Below are positions 9,092 through 17,544 of a DNA stretch of 64,000 nucleotides, piece by piece. The notes beneath the pieces are model-generated. The model worked only from the letters and a program-made list of their open reading frames with translations. It did no database searches and had not been told where the DNA came from. Where the stretch lies: NCBI RefSeq assembly GCF_947077765.1, contig NZ_CAMTTF010000003.1, positions 434,001 to 498,000 of the forward strand, read 5' to 3'. The position numbers and the translations under genes are program-made. This DNA comes from Salinibacter grassmerensis. Lineage in GTDB: Bacteria; Bacteroidota; Rhodothermia; Rhodothermales; Salinibacteraceae. Numbering within the stretch: position 1 is the stretch's first letter; each line of letters opens with the position of its first letter.

Positions 9092-10477
9092 ATGCCCAAC
9101 GTTGGGATCGTCGGAGCCGGCATCAGCGGCCTTGCGGCCGCGCACCGACTCCAGCAGCACGGCCTCTCGGTTCAGGTTCTGGAAGCCTCCGGGCACGCGG
9201 GCGGCGTGATCCGCTCGGAATCGTCGGACGGCTTCCTGGTTGAGCACGGCCCCAACTCGATCCGGGCCGGTGCCGCTGCCCTGGAGACGTTGATCGACGC
9301 CCTTGACCTCCACGAGGAACGCGTCTGGGCCAACGATGCGGCCGACACCCGGTACGTGGTGCGCGACGGCCGGCCCACGCCCCTGCCCCGCTCCGTCGGC
9401 TCTTTCCTCACGACCGATTTGTTCTCGACCCGTGCAAAGCTGCGTCTCCTGGCGGAGCCCTTCATCGGACGGGCCGCGGCGGACGAAGAGAGTGTGGCCC
9501 GGTTCACGGAGCGACGCCTGGGCCCCGAGGTGCTCAACTATGCCGTGGCCCCCTTCGTCGGGGGCGTGTTCGCGGGGACGCCCGAGGACCTGTCGGTCCA
9601 GCACGCCTTCCGTCGCCTCACCGAGCTCGAAGAGGAGTCCGGCTCCCTCCTCCTCGGCGCGATTCGACGGGCCCTCACCAGCGGCGACGATGACACCCCA
9701 GACACCCCCTCGGGCCTCTTCTCTTTCCGCAACGGCCTGCAGACGCTCCCCAACGCACTGGCCGACGCGCTCGGCGATCGCGTCCACCTGAACGCTCCCG
9801 TCCACGCCCTCACGCACGACGGCACTGCGTGGCAGGCGACGGTCTCCCCCGCCGACGCCCCCTCGCACACTCGCTCCTTCGACGCCCTCGTCTGTACCGT
9901 CCCGCTCCATCGGCTTGCCGAGATGGAGCTCGACACCTCCGTCGACCTCTCGCCCCTCAGAGAGGTCGACTATCCCCCGCTCAGCGTGCTCGCCCTCGGC
10001 TATGAGCGGGACGCCATCGACCACCCCCTCGACGGGTTCGGGATGCTCGTGCCCCCTGTAGAGGACACACTGGACATCCTCGGGTCCATCTTTTCCTCGA
10101 CGCTCTTTCCCGGCCGCGCCCCGGAGGGGCACGTGCTCCTCACCACCTTCGTCGGCGGCGCACGCGCCCCGCGCCATGCGACGTCCGACGCGGCAGCCCT
10201 CCAGGACCGCGTGGCCCGCGACCTGGATTCGCTGCTCGGCGTGGATGCCTCCCCGGTCTTTCGGCGTCTCGTCCACTGGCCCCGCGCCATTCCGCAGTAC
10301 GAGCTCGGGTATGGGGCGGTCAAAGATACGTTTGATGCCTTAGAGGCGGCCCATCCTCGGCTTGCCTTCGCCGGCAACTACCGGGCGGGCGTGTCGGTGG
10401 GCGATGCGCTCACGTCCGGCCTGGAGGCGGCCGACCGCCTGCTCGAGGCGGACGAGCGAGCCGCGCAACCTCACTGA
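9092..10477 (+). CDS. hemY: Protoporphyrinogen oxidase (HemY type)
   Basis: The 461-residue protein opens with the FAD dinucleotide-binding motif VGIVGAGISGLAAAHRLQ and the following EASGHAGGVIRSE, and ends with the second FAD contact FAGNYRAGVSVGDALTSG. This is the oxygen-dependent (HemY) flavoprotein that oxidises protoporphyrinogen IX to protoporphyrin IX, the penultimate haem step, at the cytoplasmic membrane face. Length fits the family (450-480). No other haem gene is adjacent. Its last 7 bases overlap the convergent gene that follows. Confidence 0.93.
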   Translation: MPNVGIVGAGISGLAAAHRLQQHGLSVQVLEASGHAGGVIRSESSDGFLVEHGPNSIRAGAAALETLIDALDLHEERVWANDAADTRYVVRDGRPTPLPRSVGSFLTTDLFSTRAKLRLLAEPFIGRAAADEESVARFTERRLGPEVLNYAVAPFVGGVFAGTPEDLSVQHAFRRLTELEEESGSLLLGAIRRALTSGDDDTPDTPSGLFSFRNGLQTLPNALADALGDRVHLNAPVHALTHDGTAWQATVSPADAPSHTRSFDALVCTVPLHRLAEMELDTSVDLSPLREVDYPPLSVLALGYERDAIDHPLDGFGMLVPPVEDTLDILGSIFSSTLFPGRAPEGHVLLTTFVGGARAPRHATSDAAALQDRVARDLDSLLGVDASPVFRRLVHWPRAIPQYELGYGAVKDTFDALEAAHPRLAFAGNYRAGVSVGDALTSGLEAADRLLEADERAAQPH

Positions 10478-11214
10478 CGCCGCGCATCGGTCGCTCCCGT
10501 CTCGGCGGCTAGTTGCCGTACCAGCCGACGCTTCACGACCGGCAGGAGCGTTTCCTGATACGGAACGTCGCGGTCGGTTTTTGAAACGTACGTGGCCGGA
10601 TTGGGGAGGTCGCGACGTTCTTCGATGAGCTGGAGCTTGATCGTCGACGGATTCGTGTCCACGTCTCCTTCCGGGACGGTCTTGCAGTGGACCGTTTTCA
10701 GGGCGCGGTGGGTCTCTCCTTCCCCCTCAATGAGCGATAACGTGTAGCGGAGGACGTGGAGCTCTTCGTCGTGCCGGTGTGGCACCATGAGATATCCCTC
10801 CTGCATGTAGGACGGCATGATGCCCACCGTCTCGAGCTCCAAGTCGTCCTCCACCTGCTCGTAGACGGCCTTTCCTTCCTCAATGACCTCTCGGATGTGG
10901 GGCAGCGCCCACCGGATCAGGTCCTCCACATCGGCCATCTCACACCCGTCGAGGTCCGGCCACTCGTAGGTGAGGGTTTTTTTCTCCCAATCGACGCCCG
11001 CGATGCGGCCGGTGTCGGGCGTGCGGAAATTTTCCGTCCGGTTCAGGACGGTCGTGAGCGCGCCATGCAGCTCCACGAGACGACCGAGGTGGGGGTAGAC
11101 GCGCTGCTCGTCAAACGCGGAGCGGGCCCTCTCCAACCCCGCGAGCACCTTGTACTGGGTGCGCTCAACATCCTCGACGGCACTGGTGAACAGGTTGAGG
11201 CTGAGAGGATCCAT
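10471..11214 (-). CDS. Conserved-looking hypothetical protein at the end of the fad cluster
   Basis: I do not recognise this 247-residue acidic, soluble protein. It starts MDPLSLNLFTSAVEDVERTQ, has a helical N-terminal third and a middle acidic segment (LDGCEMADVEDLIRWALPHIREVIEEG). No signal peptide, membrane segment or nucleotide-binding motif is visible. It is the last gene of the minus-strand lipid cluster, 111 bases after the dienoyl-CoA reductase gene, which hints at a lipid-related or unrelated housekeeping role. Its 3' end overlaps hemY convergently by 7 bases. Codon usage looks like its neighbours. Confidence 0.7.
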   Translation of the reverse strand: MDPLSLNLFTSAVEDVERTQYKVLAGLERARSAFDEQRVYPHLGRLVELHGALTTVLNRTENFRTPDTGRIAGVDWEKKTLTYEWPDLDGCEMADVEDLIRWALPHIREVIEEGKAVYEQVEDDLELETVGIMPSYMQEGYLMVPHRHDEELHVLRYTLSLIEGEGETHRALKTVHCKTVPEGDVDTNPSTIKLQLIEERRDLPNPATYVSKTDRDVPYQETLLPVVKRRLVRQLAAETGATDARRQ

Positions 11215-11325
11215 GTGACTGGGTCTGAACGCGTGAATATGAAGCGACGGACAACGTTATGCATAGAAACTATGCACTTGGTCGTCAATCGCCCAAAAAC
11301 CATTCCGGTTCAGCACCGTCCCGGG

Positions 11326-12180
11326 TCACTCCGGACGCATCTGCTCCATGAGGGCCTTCACCTGACGGCGGGGCATGCGGGTGAATGTGTTGAACTGTCC
11401 CCCCGCGGACAGGGCCTCTCCGCCGTCGAACGTGACAACCTCACCGTTCATGAACGCGGACAGGTCACTGAGCAGGAAGCTGGCCAGGGTGGCCAGTTCT
11501 TCGGGCTCCCCGAATCGACGCACCGGGATGCGCTCCCGCATTTTCTGCTCCAGGTCCTCGTCGGGCACGAGCCGGTCCCACGCCCCTTCGGTCGGAAATG
11601 GGCCAGGGGCAACGGCGTTGAGGCGAATCTCCTCGCTTCCCCATTCCGCCGCCAGCGAGCGCGTCATGGCGACGACACCGGCCTTCGACATGGCGCTGGG
11701 GACCACGTAGGCGCTGCCCGTCTCCGCGTAGGTGGTGGCGATGGAGAGCACAACACCCTCCACGCCCCGCTCCAGCCACCGCTGCCCGCAGGCCTGTGTG
11801 CAGTAGAACGACCCGTACAGGTTCGTCTTTACAATGGCGTCGAAGCCGTTCGGGGAAATGTCTTCCGTCGGCGCCAGGAAGTTGGCCGCGGCGTTGTTGA
11901 CCAGCCGCGTCACGGGGCCCTGCCGGTCCTCGGCCTCTTCGAAGAAGGCCTGCACGGCTTCGTGGTCGCGAACGTTGCACTGAATGCCCTCCGCGGCGCC
12001 CCCTGCCTCTTCAATGTCGCTCACCGTCTCGGCTAGCGGATCGGGGCGGCGTCCGTTGATCGTCACGGTTGCCCCCAGGTCGGCGAATTGGAGGGCCATC
12101 GCGCGCCCCAGACCGGTCCCGCCCCCGGTGACAACGACATGCTGATCGGCGAGGAGGTCGGGCGCAAAAGAATCGGACAT
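11326..12180 (-). CDS. SDR-family 2,4-dienoyl-CoA reductase (DECR type)
   Basis: The 284-residue protein has the SDR NADP-binding motif TGGGTGLGRA at residues 18-27 and NNAAA at 95-99. Instead of YxxxK it has SAMSK at 162-166, with Tyr151 in TTYAETGS 15 residues before Lys166. This Tyr/Ser/Lys spacing is that of mitochondrial-type DECR, where the catalytic Tyr sits outside the classic motif. PGPFPTEGAWDRL also matches. It would reduce 2,4-dienoyl-CoA during degradation of unsaturated fatty acids. Start 12180 is chosen because homology begins there; it follows fadE by 63 bases. Confidence 0.85.
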   Translation of the reverse strand: MSDSFAPDLLADQHVVVTGGGTGLGRAMALQFADLGATVTINGRRPDPLAETVSDIEEAGGAAEGIQCNVRDHEAVQAFFEEAEDRQGPVTRLVNNAAANFLAPTEDISPNGFDAIVKTNLYGSFYCTQACGQRWLERGVEGVVLSIATTYAETGSAYVVPSAMSKAGVVAMTRSLAAEWGSEEIRLNAVAPGPFPTEGAWDRLVPDEDLEQKMRERIPVRRFGEPEELATLASFLLSDLSAFMNGEVVTFDGGEALSAGGQFNTFTRMPRRQVKALMEQMRPE

Positions 12181-12243
12181 AATGAGAGATGGGGGAGTGC
12201 GTTCACGTGAGAACCGAGAGGTACAGTCCGTATGCCGGAGCAC

Positions 12244-14877
12244 CTACGCCGGTTCGTGCGCCCCCGAGGGGTCGGCGGTCTCCGACTCGTCTCCGTCCGC
12301 CGCGTCGGGGGCCCCGTCCCCCCGCGGGCGCGGCGCTGCACCCTCTACATCCTCCGCCGTTACCTCCACGTCCGTCACGTCCCGCTCCAGCCCCTCCACG
12401 ATCGAGGAATCGAGGGCGCCGCGGTCGGCGGGCCGTCCCGGAAGCATGCGGCGCTGCCGGTACTCCTCCAGGTCGAAGGCGTCCACCTGGATGTAGCGCT
12501 CCCGCGCTTCGTCGGCGCGACGGACGAGGTCACGTTCCTCTTCGGTGATCACGTCGTGCTCCACCGCTTCGTCCAGGAGTTGATGGGGACGCCGCTTCGG
12601 CAGGTGGCCGGCACGGATCGCCTCCTTGATTTTCTGGCCAACGTGGTAGGCATCGCGGCTCAGGTGGAATGCGTGCTCCAGCTCCCCCAGCGGCTGATCG
12701 GTATCGTCGGGGACGTATAAGTCCTCCGTGAGCCACTCGCGAGCCCCCTCCTTCTCCTGAATGGCCCGTGCGAGCGTGCCGCCCAGGTCGTCCCCCGGCA
12801 TCTCACCGATCGTATTGAGGCGCGACCACGGTGCCACCACGCCGCGCAGGAGCCAGGTAAGCCCCGGCACCTTCACGTTCTCAAACAGGCCGTCGAACGC
12901 CTCCTGAATCTGCGCGAAGGCGTACTGCATGCTCCAATGCAGGAAGGCTTCCTGATCCTCCGGCCGGCCCTCTTTTTCGAACCGCGTGAGCACCGCCGTG
13001 CCCAGGTACATCCACGACAGCACATCCGCAAAACGGCCGGTGATCTTCTCCTTGCGCTTCAGCATGCCTCCCAGGCTGCCCATCGCGAGGTCGGCAAAGA
13101 AGGCGAAGCTGGCCGAGGCCCACGCCATCTTTCGGTAGTACGGCGCGGCGGGGCCGTCCACGGGACTGCTCGCCAGTCGACCGCGCGTCAGGCTGAGGCC
13201 AACGGCGCGGAAGCCGTTGCGCACCACGTGCCCGATGTGGCGCCAGAAGGCGTCGTCGAAGGCGTCCACGTCCCCCTCCATCAGGGCCTCAATTTCGTCG
13301 AGGGCGTACGGGTGGCACCGGATCGCGCCTTGTCCAAAGATCATCATCGTCCGCGTCAAGATGTTCGCTCCTTCCACCGTGATGCTGATCGGCTGCGCCT
13401 GGTAGGCCAGCCCCATCAGGTTGTTGGGCCCCCGCGAGATCCCGTTGCCCGCCAGCACGTCCATCCCGTCGTTCACCAGGTCACGCTGCAATTCGGTGGT
13501 GTTGTACTTCATAATGGCCGATACCACACCCGGCTTCTCTCCCCGGTCCACCGCGCCATTCGTGTACGTCCGTGCGGCATCCATGATGTACGTATACCCG
13601 GCAATGCGCGCCAGCGGCTCCTCGATGCCCTCAAACTTCCCAATCGAAAGGCCGAACTGCTCGCGCACGGCGGCATGGGCTCCGGCGGTCCGGGTGACGA
13701 ATTTGCCCCCACCCACGGCCTGTGCCGGCAGCATGATGCCCCGGCCGGCCGAGAGCGCGTCCATCAGCATGGCCCAGCCTTCGCCCGCTCCTTCCTCCCC
13801 TCCAATGATGGCGTCCAGGGGCAGCACCACGTCCTCCCCTTCCGTCGGGCAGTTGAAGAACGCCACGCCGAGGGGATCGTGGCGGCGCCCCAGCCTCACC
13901 CCCGGCGTGTCCGTGGGCACGAGCGCACAGGTGATGCCCAGGTCTTCGCCTTTGCCCAGGTGGTTCTCGGGGTCGTGCAGCTTGAACGCCAGGCCGAGCA
14001 CCCCGGAAATGGCGGCCAGCGAAATGTAGCGTTTCTCCCAGTTGAGGCGCAGCTTCAGCTCCCCGTTCTCGTCCTCAAACACCTCCCCGGTGGACTCCAT
14101 CGCCCCCGCGTCCGACCCCGCGTTCGGTTCCGTGAGGGCAAACGAGGGCAGGATCTCGCCACGTGCCAGCTGCGGCAGGTAGTGGTCCTGCTGCTCGTCG
14201 GTGCCGTAGTGGAGCAGCAACTCGCCGGGGCCCAGGGAGTTGGGCACCATCACCGTAATGGAAAGGGGGACGGAGTGCCCGCCCAGTTTCTGTACCACCG
14301 CACTCCGGGCGGCGACGGAGAAACCCTTCCCGCCATACTCCTCCGGAATGATGAGCCCGAAGAACCCGTTCTCCTTCAGGTGGTCCCACGTCTCGGCCGA
14401 CAGATCACCGCGCTGGTGAACCCGCCAGTCATCGACCATCTCGCACACCTCCTCGCACGGCCCGTCCAAAAACGCCTGCTCTTCGTCGGAGAGCTCCGGG
14501 TAGAGCTGATCAAGGGTCTTTTCGAAGTCGGGCTTTCCGGAGAACAGCTCCCCCTCCATCCACACGGTTCCGGCGTCGATGGCCGTCTGCTCGGTCTCCG
14601 AGATGGTCGGCAGGAACTGAAGCGCTTCCATCAATCTCATGACGCCCACGGACACCTGACGCCGGAGTGGGCCGACATTGAAAACGGCCACGAGGACCCC
14701 GTATGGGATCCAGACCCACAGCGACGCGCCTCCCCCGTAGAGCCCGACGGCTCCGGCCAGGGCCCACGACCAGAGCGGCGCGCCGGTGTAGCCGAGTACG
14801 AGGAGCACGAGGAGAATTCCTCCGACAACACCGACCGTCGGCATGCCGGCAAAGAGGTCAAACAACGGAAGAGTCAT
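12244..14877 (-). CDS. fadE: Acyl-CoA dehydrogenase, FadE type with membrane N-terminus
   Basis: The 877-residue protein aligns from its start with E. coli-type FadE: two or three N-terminal hydrophobic segments (residues 1-70), then AIDAGTVWMEGELFSGKPDF, EEQAFLDGPCEEVCEM, IPEEYGGKGFS, VPNSLGPGELLLHYGT and ALTEPNAGSDAG. It catalyses the first, FAD-dependent step of beta-oxidation and is probably membrane associated. It is longer than E. coli FadE (814) mainly through an acidic, Pro/Ala-rich C-terminal tail of about 45 residues, which fits a halophile. Two operator-like dyads lie about 80-125 bases upstream. Confidence 0.93.
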   Translation of the reverse strand: MTLPLFDLFAGMPTVGVVGGILLVLLVLGYTGAPLWSWALAGAVGLYGGGASLWVWIPYGVLVAVFNVGPLRRQVSVGVMRLMEALQFLPTISETEQTAIDAGTVWMEGELFSGKPDFEKTLDQLYPELSDEEQAFLDGPCEEVCEMVDDWRVHQRGDLSAETWDHLKENGFFGLIIPEEYGGKGFSVAARSAVVQKLGGHSVPLSITVMVPNSLGPGELLLHYGTDEQQDHYLPQLARGEILPSFALTEPNAGSDAGAMESTGEVFEDENGELKLRLNWEKRYISLAAISGVLGLAFKLHDPENHLGKGEDLGITCALVPTDTPGVRLGRRHDPLGVAFFNCPTEGEDVVLPLDAIIGGEEGAGEGWAMLMDALSAGRGIMLPAQAVGGGKFVTRTAGAHAAVREQFGLSIGKFEGIEEPLARIAGYTYIMDAARTYTNGAVDRGEKPGVVSAIMKYNTTELQRDLVNDGMDVLAGNGISRGPNNLMGLAYQAQPISITVEGANILTRTMMIFGQGAIRCHPYALDEIEALMEGDVDAFDDAFWRHIGHVVRNGFRAVGLSLTRGRLASSPVDGPAAPYYRKMAWASASFAFFADLAMGSLGGMLKRKEKITGRFADVLSWMYLGTAVLTRFEKEGRPEDQEAFLHWSMQYAFAQIQEAFDGLFENVKVPGLTWLLRGVVAPWSRLNTIGEMPGDDLGGTLARAIQEKEGAREWLTEDLYVPDDTDQPLGELEHAFHLSRDAYHVGQKIKEAIRAGHLPKRRPHQLLDEAVEHDVITEEERDLVRRADEARERYIQVDAFDLEEYRQRRMLPGRPADRGALDSSIVEGLERDVTDVEVTAEDVEGAAPRPRGDGAPDAADGDESETADPSGAHEPA

Positions 14878-15408
14878 GGCGGGCCCTCCTGATTGATGAA
14901 CAGGTCCGTGCGTCCCGGCTCGACCGTCCCGCCAGGGACAAGTCGCTACGGGGCGATGGTTAACACCGTTAATTCACATCATCATTATAGTTAACGGTGT
15001 TATCCATTGCAAGCTCACCGGTGGATCCGGCCCGAATCGATCACGCATGCGACGGTCCGGCTCCCTGCCCGGACGCCCGATCGCTCCACGACCGGTAGGG
15101 CTCAGTACGTCTTTTATCACGGCATAGAGTCCGTGTAGCCCCCAGAGATGGATTTCGGTTCTCCAGAACATCCCTCGACACGCTGAGCGTAACTCAGGGC
15201 CCATCTTAACGATGCCCGTCGTCCTCGGGCGTCCGCCAGGGCATATCCGGGGCCCGACACTCCTTCTATCTGGGGGCTGGCGCGCACATGTTAAACGGCA
15301 GCCCCCAAACAACAGCACAATGCGGTCTCGGGCTCGCAGGAGTTCGGGCTCACCGCGGCGCAAGAGCCTCAGCGCGCTCCGCATTGCACGTGGTGGTAAG
15401 GATCGACG
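14878..15408. other. 531-base intergenic stretch upstream of fadE
   Basis: The part nearest fadE carries the two GTTAAC-type dyads (14959-15004). The rest, to the end of the SDR gene at 15409, shows no convincing gene. It contains an 8-bp inverted repeat, GGGGGCTG (15272-15279) and CAGCCCCC (15299-15306), and a related AGCCCCCAGA near 15138. These may be remnants or the 3' hairpin of the SDR transcript. Confidence 0.5.
14959..15004. promoter_or_regulatory. Double operator-like dyad upstream of fadE
   Basis: Two 15-base dyads, GTTAACACCGTTAAT (14959-14973) and GTTAACGGTGTTATC (14990-15004), are 31 bases apart centre to centre, about three helical turns. AACACCGTTAA and TTAACGGTGTT within them are exact reverse complements. 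The same dyad recurs upstream of the HAD/hydratase gene. They are candidate binding sites for the TetR-family regulator encoded in this cluster (22050-22673); this link is inferred. Confidence 0.55.
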
Positions 15409-16155
15409 TCAGAGATTCTGGGTGGTGGGCCGGTAGAGGATCTCGTTCACGTCGACGTCCTCCGGCTGCTCAATCGCAAACGCGACGGCCCGCGCAAACG
15501 AATCGGCCGACACGGCGTGGTTGTCGTAGAGCGCGTCGGTCTTCTCGGCCACGTCTCCTTCGGAGATCGTATCCGGCAGTTCTGACTCAACGGCCCCGGG
15601 CGAGATGATGGTCGTGCGGAGGCCGTAGGGCGTTGCCTCCTGACGCAGCCCGTCGGAGAGGGCCCGCACTGCGTGCTTCGTGGCCGCGTACACGGCACTT
15701 CCCGCGTGCACGTCATGGCCCGCATCGGAGGAGACGTTGATGATGTGGCCGGACTCCTGCTCCTTCATGTAGGGAAGTGCCGCCGCGATGCCGTACAGGA
15801 CGCCCTTCACGTTCACGTCGATCATCTGGTCCCACTCGTCGACGTTAAGCCGATCGAGCGGGGAGAGCGGCATGACGCCGGCGTTGTTCAGCATCACGTC
15901 GATGCGGCCAAACGCGTCGACCGCAGCATCAACCAGGTCCTGGACCTGTTGGCGCTCGGTGACGTCGGTGGGGACGGCGAGCGCCTCCCCGCCGTCCTCA
16001 ACGATCTCATCGGCGATCGCTTCGAGGCGCTGGGTGCGCCGCGCCCCCAGAACGACGCGGGCGCCGTGTTCGGCCAAATGACGTGCGGCCGCCTCGCCCA
16101 GCCCACTGCTGGCTCCCGTGATCACGACCACCTTCCCTTCGATTCCTGCGCTCAT
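15409..16155 (-). CDS. SDR-family NAD(P)-dependent oxidoreductase
   Basis: The 248-residue protein is a classical short-chain dehydrogenase with [10 protein letters not shown] near residue 14, NNAGV near 90, and catalytic Ser and Tyr-x3-Lys in NVSSDAG and [11 protein letters not shown]. It resembles the YdfG/clavulanate-dehydrogenase-like group acting on 3-hydroxy acids and small carbonyl substrates. It lies between thiolase and fadE genes on the same strand, so a role with acyl or hydroxyacyl intermediates is plausible but unproven. The start at 16155 is preferred to the in-frame ATG two codons earlier. Confidence 0.85.
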   Translation of the reverse strand: MSAGIEGKVVVITGASSGLGEAAARHLAEHGARVVLGARRTQRLEAIADEIVEDGGEALAVPTDVTERQQVQDLVDAAVDAFGRIDVMLNNAGVMPLSPLDRLNVDEWDQMIDVNVKGVLYGIAAALPYMKEQESGHIINVSSDAGHDVHAGSAVYAATKHAVRALSDGLRQEATPYGLRTTIISPGAVESELPDTISEGDVAEKTDALYDNHAVSADSFARAVAFAIEQPEDVDVNEILYRPTTQNL

Positions 16156-16215
16156 ACACAAAACGGGTAGTTCGGAAAAACCTGATGTGTCTGGTACGGG
16201 GACGCCCCCGGCCCG

Positions 16216-17421
16216 TCAGAGCCGAAGATTTTCGATAACGCCCGCGGCGCCCATCCCGCCCCCTACACACATCGTGCAGAGGCCATAGCGCACCTCGCGG
16301 CGAATCATCTCGTGCAGCAGCGTCGCGGTGAGCTTTGCCCCGGTGCAGCCGAGCGGGTGCCCCAGCGCAATCGCCCCGCCGTTCACATTGATGATGTCCG
16401 GGTCGAGCCCCACTTCTCGAATCACAGCCAGCGACTGCGACGCAAACGCCTCGTTCAGCTCCACGAGCCCAATGTCGTCGAGCGAGAGTCCGGTCTGCTC
16501 CAGCACCTGCGGGATCGCCTCCGCCGGCCCGATGCCCATGAGCTCCGGATCGACGCCCGCCACGGCGAACCCCTTCAGCATCCCGAGCGGGTCCACGCCG
16601 AGGTCCGTGACCCGGTCGCCGCTCATCACGACCGTCGCGGCGCCCCCGTCGGACCGCTGGGAGGAATTTCCCGGCGTGACGCTGCCGCCCTCCCGGAACG
16701 CGGCGGGAAGCGTCGAGAGCACGTCCAGGTTCGTGCCGCGACGCGGTCCCTCGTCGACCTCCAGCGTCTCGGTTTCGGTCGTAGCCTCCCCCGCGTGCCC
16801 GTTCGCCGACTGGTAGTGCGTCTCCTCCACGGTCAGCGGCACCAGCTCATCCTCGAATCGCCCGTTGTCGATGGCATCCACCGCTCGCTCGTGGGAGCGC
16901 AGCGCGAAGCGGTCCTGGTCGGCCCGCGACACTTCGTACTCGTCGGCCACGTTTTCGGCGGTAATGCCCATGGAAACGTACGTGCCCCCCTTTTCCTCCG
17001 TTAGCCCCGGGTCTGGCTGGAAGAAGAACCCGCTCATCGGCACCTGGCTCATCGACTCCGTCCCGCCCGCCACGATCACGTCGGCCGTGCCCGTGGCGAT
17101 TCGCTGCGAGGCCTGGGCGATCGTCTGCAGGCCCGACGAGCAGAAGCGGTTCACCGTTGCGCCCGGCACGTGGTCCGGCAATCCGGCCTTCTGGGCGATC
17201 AGGCGGCCCACGTTCATTCCCTGTGGGCCCTCGGGAAACGCGCAGCCCATGAGCACGTCCTCGACCATGTCGGGCTTCAGCCCATCTACACGATCCAGGG
17301 CCCCAGTCACAGCCTCGGCGCCAAGATCTTCCGGCCGATAGTGTGCGAGCGTGCCCTTCTCGGCCTTGCCGGCCGGCGTGCGGACGCTGCTGACGATGTA
17401 GGCCTCGTTTTGTGCATTCAT
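16216..17421 (-). CDS. fadA: Acetyl-CoA acyltransferase (3-ketoacyl-CoA thiolase)
   Basis: The 401-residue protein has all thiolase signatures: the nucleophilic cysteine in NRFCSSGLQT near residue 92, NEAFASQS, GGAIALGHPLGCTGA, and the second cysteine in CVGGGMGAAG near the C terminus. It cleaves 3-ketoacyl-CoA with CoA, the last step of beta-oxidation. It follows the HAD/hydratase gene by 123 bases, and the pair matches the fadN-fadA order known from Bacillus. An 11-base stretch shared with the HAD/hydratase operator lies upstream. Confidence 0.94.
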   Translation of the reverse strand: MNAQNEAYIVSSVRTPAGKAEKGTLAHYRPEDLGAEAVTGALDRVDGLKPDMVEDVLMGCAFPEGPQGMNVGRLIAQKAGLPDHVPGATVNRFCSSGLQTIAQASQRIATGTADVIVAGGTESMSQVPMSGFFFQPDPGLTEEKGGTYVSMGITAENVADEYEVSRADQDRFALRSHERAVDAIDNGRFEDELVPLTVEETHYQSANGHAGEATTETETLEVDEGPRRGTNLDVLSTLPAAFREGGSVTPGNSSQRSDGGAATVVMSGDRVTDLGVDPLGMLKGFAVAGVDPELMGIGPAEAIPQVLEQTGLSLDDIGLVELNEAFASQSLAVIREVGLDPDIINVNGGAIALGHPLGCTGAKLTATLLHEMIRREVRYGLCTMCVGGGMGAAGVIENLRL

Positions 17422-17455
17422 TGCGTTGACGGTTGGAACGGTGGAAGGGTGAACG

Positions 17456-17533
17456 GTGAACGTTAAAACGCCGGCACGTTTGAGATTGAGTCTTGCCTGC
17501 CGAACGAGAGAGCGCGCAACGTCAAACGTGCCG
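17456..17533 (-). terminator. Hairpin and operator-like stretch between HAD/hydratase and thiolase genes
   Basis: A perfect 12-bp inverted repeat, CGGCACGTTTGA (17472-17483) and TCAAACGTGCCG (17522-17533), starts 12 bases after the HAD/hydratase stop. On the minus strand it is followed by GGCGTTTTAACG, so it could terminate or attenuate read-through into fadA. Just beyond it GTGAACGTTAA (17456-17466) is identical to bases 19991-20001 in the upstream operator. The long 38-base loop makes termination less certain. Confidence 0.45.
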
Positions 17534-17544
17534 ACGCGCGACGC

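Noticed and set aside
12937-14892. 651-codon plus-strand open frame
   Set aside because: It is antisense to fadE, whose protein aligns over its whole length. Long opposite-strand frames are expected at high third-position GC.
14974-15384. 136-codon minus-strand open frame in the fadE upstream gap
   Set aside because: Arg/Pro/Gly-rich translation with no motif; it also crosses the operator dyads.
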